Positions 61,155 to 64,000 of a DNA stretch of 64,000 nt are shown in pieces. Each line of letters begins with the position of its first letter. The first letter of the stretch is position 1. The stretch spans positions 77,691 to 141,690 of the forward strand of contig DATGWL010000101.1 in assembly GCA_035299505.1 (NCBI GenBank), written 5' to 3'. This DNA comes from M3007 sp035299505 (GTDB lineage Bacteria > Bacteroidota > Bacteroidia > Chitinophagales > Saprospiraceae). Both the position numbers and the translations under genes were made by a program. The notes under the pieces are model-generated. The model was not told where the DNA came from. It saw nothing but the letters and a program-made list of their open reading frames with translations, and made no database searches.

Positions 61155-64000
61155 CTAACTCCGGTCGTCCAAGTCGGCTTCCAAATACCTTTCCAGCGGG
61201 TCAATTCCCTGTTTTTCCCGCACCATTTTGCACCAAACGCAATCCGGTTTTCCACAACCTTCGCGAAACTCAAATGCCAGTATTTGCCGGTATACTTGTT
61301 TCATGGAGGTCAATACCAATTGCAATTCATCTGCCGTGTAGCTGATTTCCGTAACAGGAAAACTGCCTTTTTTATCTGGCTCCAGCCAAATAATGGCCGT
61401 ATTGCGCACCCTTTCCGGGTAATATTTGGAATGTTCCAGCAACATTTGATAAAAAGCCAGTTGCCGCCAGTAATCCCCACCCAATGGGTGCTCGGCCGAT
61501 GGCGCCATAGTTTTGCGCATATCCGGAACGCCGGTTTTGTAATCCACTATACGGATACTCTGCTGGTCGAACCATTCAATCTTATCCAACACACCCTTCA
61601 CCGGCAACCCTTCGATGCTCACTCCTTCAATATTGCGCTCGGAAATGGCTCTTTTGCGCCAATAAGGCACTTGTTCTACATGCATTCTGCGTAAATAATC
61701 CTTACCCAAGGCAAGTCGTTGTACAAATGCACTTTCTGAAAAGAATCCGCGCTGATGTTCCAGGGCATCCTGAAACAGTTTTTGCAGGACTTCCCAAGAT
61801 GGCCACTCCATTTTGGGATGGCTCTTCATCCGAAGCAAAAATTGTTGCAGCGTGCTGTGCATAGCCAACCCATATGCGGCTGATTCGCTGGTAGCCGCGG
61901 GTACCCGAAGCACATCTTCGTAATAAAAGGCCAGCGGACAACGCAAATAGCGATTGAAGGCTGTTACACTCAGGGTAAAGCCATCCAGCATGGACTGGAG
62001 TATGACTTCTTCAGGGAGTTGAATGACTGGTTTGGCGGGTTCCAGCATCAACAAGATCTGGGCTTCAAGCAGAACTGATTCCCGCAACGGCATGTCCAGA
62101 TGGGGGAGACTGGTTTCTGCCAGAAACCGACTTTGGGTGAGTGTTTTTCCAGCATCATCTGCTTGGGCATAGGACAGGCTCAGGTGCGTCCTCGCGCGGG
62201 TCATGGCTACATAAAAAAGCCTTCGCCGGGCTTCCAGGGCATCCTCTTCTGCAGAGCGGGTCAGGTTATCTGGCAGGTAAAAACGGCCCCTGTTACCCCC
62301 CGCATTTTTGTCCCAGGCATCTTCCGTACAATCCAGCATGAAAACATAGCTGAATTCCAGGCCTTTGGCTGCATGCGCTGTGAGTAGTTGAACTCCGGAG
62401 GCCACCTGTGCCGACTGACTCAGCGGCAGTGGCAACCGGTTGTCTTCCATGCTGTTGAGTAAATCCAGCAACCTGGGCAAACTCAGCGCGGGATAGCGCA
62501 GTAATTCGCTTTGTACAAATTGGGAAAAAGTATGCAGTACCTGCAATAGCCAGGCTTTATCTGGCTGCTGAATGGCCCATTGAATGATTCCGGCTCCGCT
62601 GTATATTTTTTCAAGTAACTGACTCAGGGAACAGTTTGCGGCATCGGTAATCCAGTCATTTAACTTTTTTCCTACCTGAATACACTTTTGAGGTTGCTCA
62701 AGGGATAACTGTTCGAGTGCCACCGGGTCGGTCAATAAAATTCTCCACGGTAGATTGGAGCGCTCTTTTTTGCCGCGTTGACGGTATTTTTCAGGCTGTA
62801 CTTCTTCTGATAATGGATCGGCGATTTGGGCGGTTAGGGCTATTTTGGCCAGGTCAAGTCCGGGTAAATCCCAGAAACCCGCATGAAGTAATTGGAAAAG
62901 CCTGTATTCTCCGGAAAAGGGCTGCCGGGATTCCTCAGCTATGTAGGAAAGCAGTGACCGAATGTGCCTGATAAGCGGGAGTTCCAGGATATTTTGCGGC
63001 TTTTTGGTTTGAAACGGTATACCTTTTTTGCCCAGCAGGTTGAGGATGCGGTCGGCTTGCCTGTGACGGGCATACAAAACGGCGATTTCTTTTGGCGGAA
63101 CCCCTGCGTGGATTAATGTATCAATCTGATCAACGATATGAACCGATTCCTGCAGGCGATTAGCAAAACGCTGCACCTGGATTTCACCGGAAATGTTGGT
63201 CTGGCCGATGAGCTTTTTTTCCAGTGTATTTGATCCAAACAGGTGAACTGCGCGAATGGTATTGTGGTTGATGACCCGGGCTGCCGCGTCCAGGATTACC
63301 TGAGCCGACCGGTAGTTTTCTTCCAGAACAATGGTTTTCAGGTTTTTTCGGTACTGGTGTTGGAACAGGCGTAGGTTTTCCAGTCTGGCGCCCTGAAACT
63401 CATAAATGCTTTGGTCATCATCTCCAACAATAAATACATTCGGACTTTCCCAGAAATCCAGCAATTGTTGCAGCAATTGAAACTGTGCTCCATTCGTATC
63501 CTGGAATTCGTCAACCAGAACATATTGATACCGTTCCTGATATCCGCGCAGCAATGCCTCGTTTTTTTCAAAAGCTTTGAGCACCCACAGCAGCATGTCT
63601 TCATACTCGTATCTGTCTGTTTCCTCCAGGGCGCGGGCAAAACGCGGGAACAAATCGGCAGCGGCTTTGAGTCGTTCAATTTTTTCTGTAACCTCCTGAA
63701 TCTGAGCTGCTTTGGGGTCACCCTTCTTAAAGTTTTTGCCGTTTCGCTGGTAAATAAAATCGGGATTGGAAGGCAAGCCTTTTATAAATTCATCACATTT
63801 TTTTCGGACATGTCCGGGAGTCCAGCCTTCCTTTTTCATGGTGGAAAAGAGGTCGCGGAGATGTTCTTCGTGTTGAAATACATCCTTTTTTCCGGCCCTC
63901 AGTGGGTGATCTGCGGGGAGTTTTTCCAGCAAGGCTCTCACCATATCAATGCGCTCCAGATCCGACAGCGGTTCAGGATTGCCTTTGGAGAAATATTCAG
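61155..64000 (-). CDS. UvrD/Rep-family helicase with C-terminal PD-(D/E)XK nuclease (N-terminus outside window)
   Basis: At least 947 residues are read on the minus strand and the frame is open to the window edge, so the Walker A end is missing. Visible helicase motifs are VLVDEFQDT (motif II), VGDDDQSIYEFQGA (III), EENYRSAQ (IV), TAHAAKGLEF (V) and FYVAMTRAR (VI). The last 280 residues hold a RecB-like nuclease: FNRYLRCPLAFYYEDVL, IRIVDYKTG with the catalytic Asp-Lys, and a Cys-rich GCGKPDCVWC that could ligate an Fe-S cluster, as in AddB or Cas4-like enzymes. It probably processes DNA ends. The stop is at 61155. Confidence 0.9.
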   Translation of the reverse strand, partial: EYFSKGNPEPLSDLERIDMVRALLEKLPADHPLRAGKKDVFQHEEHLRDLFSTMKKEGWTPGHVRKKCDEFIKGLPSNPDFIYQRNGKNFKKGDPKAAQIQEVTEKIERLKAAADLFPRFARALEETDRYEYEDMLLWVLKAFEKNEALLRGYQERYQYVLVDEFQDTNGAQFQLLQQLLDFWESPNVFIVGDDDQSIYEFQGARLENLRLFQHQYRKNLKTIVLEENYRSAQVILDAAARVINHNTIRAVHLFGSNTLEKKLIGQTNISGEIQVQRFANRLQESVHIVDQIDTLIHAGVPPKEIAVLYARHRQADRILNLLGKKGIPFQTKKPQNILELPLIRHIRSLLSYIAEESRQPFSGEYRLFQLLHAGFWDLPGLDLAKIALTAQIADPLSEEVQPEKYRQRGKKERSNLPWRILLTDPVALEQLSLEQPQKCIQVGKKLNDWITDAANCSLSQLLEKIYSGAGIIQWAIQQPDKAWLLQVLHTFSQFVQSELLRYPALSLPRLLDLLNSMEDNRLPLPLSQSAQVASGVQLLTAHAAKGLEFSYVFMLDCTEDAWDKNAGGNRGRFYLPDNLTRSAEEDALEARRRLFYVAMTRARTHLSLSYAQADDAGKTLTQSRFLAETSLPHLDMPLRESVLLEAQILLMLEPAKPVIQLPEEVILQSMLDGFTLSVTAFNRYLRCPLAFYYEDVLRVPAATSESAAYGLAMHSTLQQFLLRMKSHPKMEWPSWEVLQKLFQDALEHQRGFFSESAFVQRLALGKDYLRRMHVEQVPYWRKRAISERNIEGVSIEGLPVKGVLDKIEWFDQQSIRIVDYKTGVPDMRKTMAPSAEHPLGGDYWRQLAFYQMLLEHSKYYPERVRNTAIIWLEPDKKGSFPVTEISYTADELQLVLTSMKQVYRQILAFEFREGCGKPDCVWCKMVREKQGIDPLERYLEADLDDRS

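Overview
The window looks like a chromosomal segment of a Bacteroidota bacterium, probably of the Saprospiria (Saprospiraceae) type. The grounds are several exported proteins ending in type IX secretion (T9SS) sorting domains of both type A and type B, a GldN gliding/secretion protein, DUF4407, the DUF1800/DUF1501 pair, a fused 2-oxoacid:ferredoxin oxidoreductase, promoter-like TAnnTTTG boxes, and almost no Shine-Dalgarno sequences. No tRNA, rRNA, CRISPR array, prophage or insertion sequence was recognised. The genus is inference; the phylum is well supported.

Layout: 1-7.6 kb holds a partial UPF0173 hydrolase, a sialidase-like T9SS protein, the DUF1800/DUF1501 pair and an exported protein without a sorting domain. 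7.8-11.6 kb holds accD, a GT-C glycosyltransferase, a GNAT and an mfd reduced to its N-terminal third. 11.6-19.8 kb holds a T9SS protein, heptose kinase (hldA), an MBL hydrolase, DUF4407, gldN, heptose bisphosphatase (gmhB), Mrp and a CoA-transferase. 19.8-22.3 kb holds the NAD(P)HX repair enzyme and a LuxC-like acyl-CoA reductase. 22.5-27.1 kb is an ABC/HlyD/TolC export operon whose ATPase motifs are degenerate. 27.2-33.4 kb holds a beta-helix/P-domain T9SS protein, an OmpA lipoprotein and a large PKD type-B T9SS protein. 33.6-42.5 kb holds tsaC, then a minus-strand run (sugar dehydrogenase, lspA, korA, korB, Gfo/Idh oxidoreductase) and a GH3 protein. 42.7-51.4 kb is a plus-strand run: DUF1801, GNAT, ettA, a membrane protein, a GluQ-like synthetase, then a compact five-gene cluster (TIGR01777, enoyl-CoA hydratase, DUF1990, YndJ, BtuF-like). 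51.3-64 kb holds a GT22 mannosyltransferase, two Skp/OmpH chaperones, hutH, a ferredoxin-NADP reductase, a penicillin acylase, a TPR protein and a partial UvrD helicase-nuclease.

Most genes are housekeeping or envelope functions. Heptose synthesis (hldA, gmhB), Skp chaperones, LspA, two GT-C transferases and the T9SS clients all concern the cell envelope. KorAB and the ferredoxin-NADP reductase form a ferredoxin-linked redox set.

The most unusual signal is between the genes. At least three families of very short-unit repeats sit tightly against stop and start codons: a 10-bp unit with core AAATGACC, a 4-bp unit CACT/GAGT, and longer compound palindromes. In the sense strand, start-proximal tracts read CACT (or AAATGACC) and stop-proximal tracts read GAGT (or GTCATTT). 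The two classes are therefore complementary, and at three convergent gene pairs they build large hairpins or cruciforms whose edges abut or contain the stop codons. This may be an undescribed family of transcript-end or RNA-pairing elements, or a REP-like repeat expansion.
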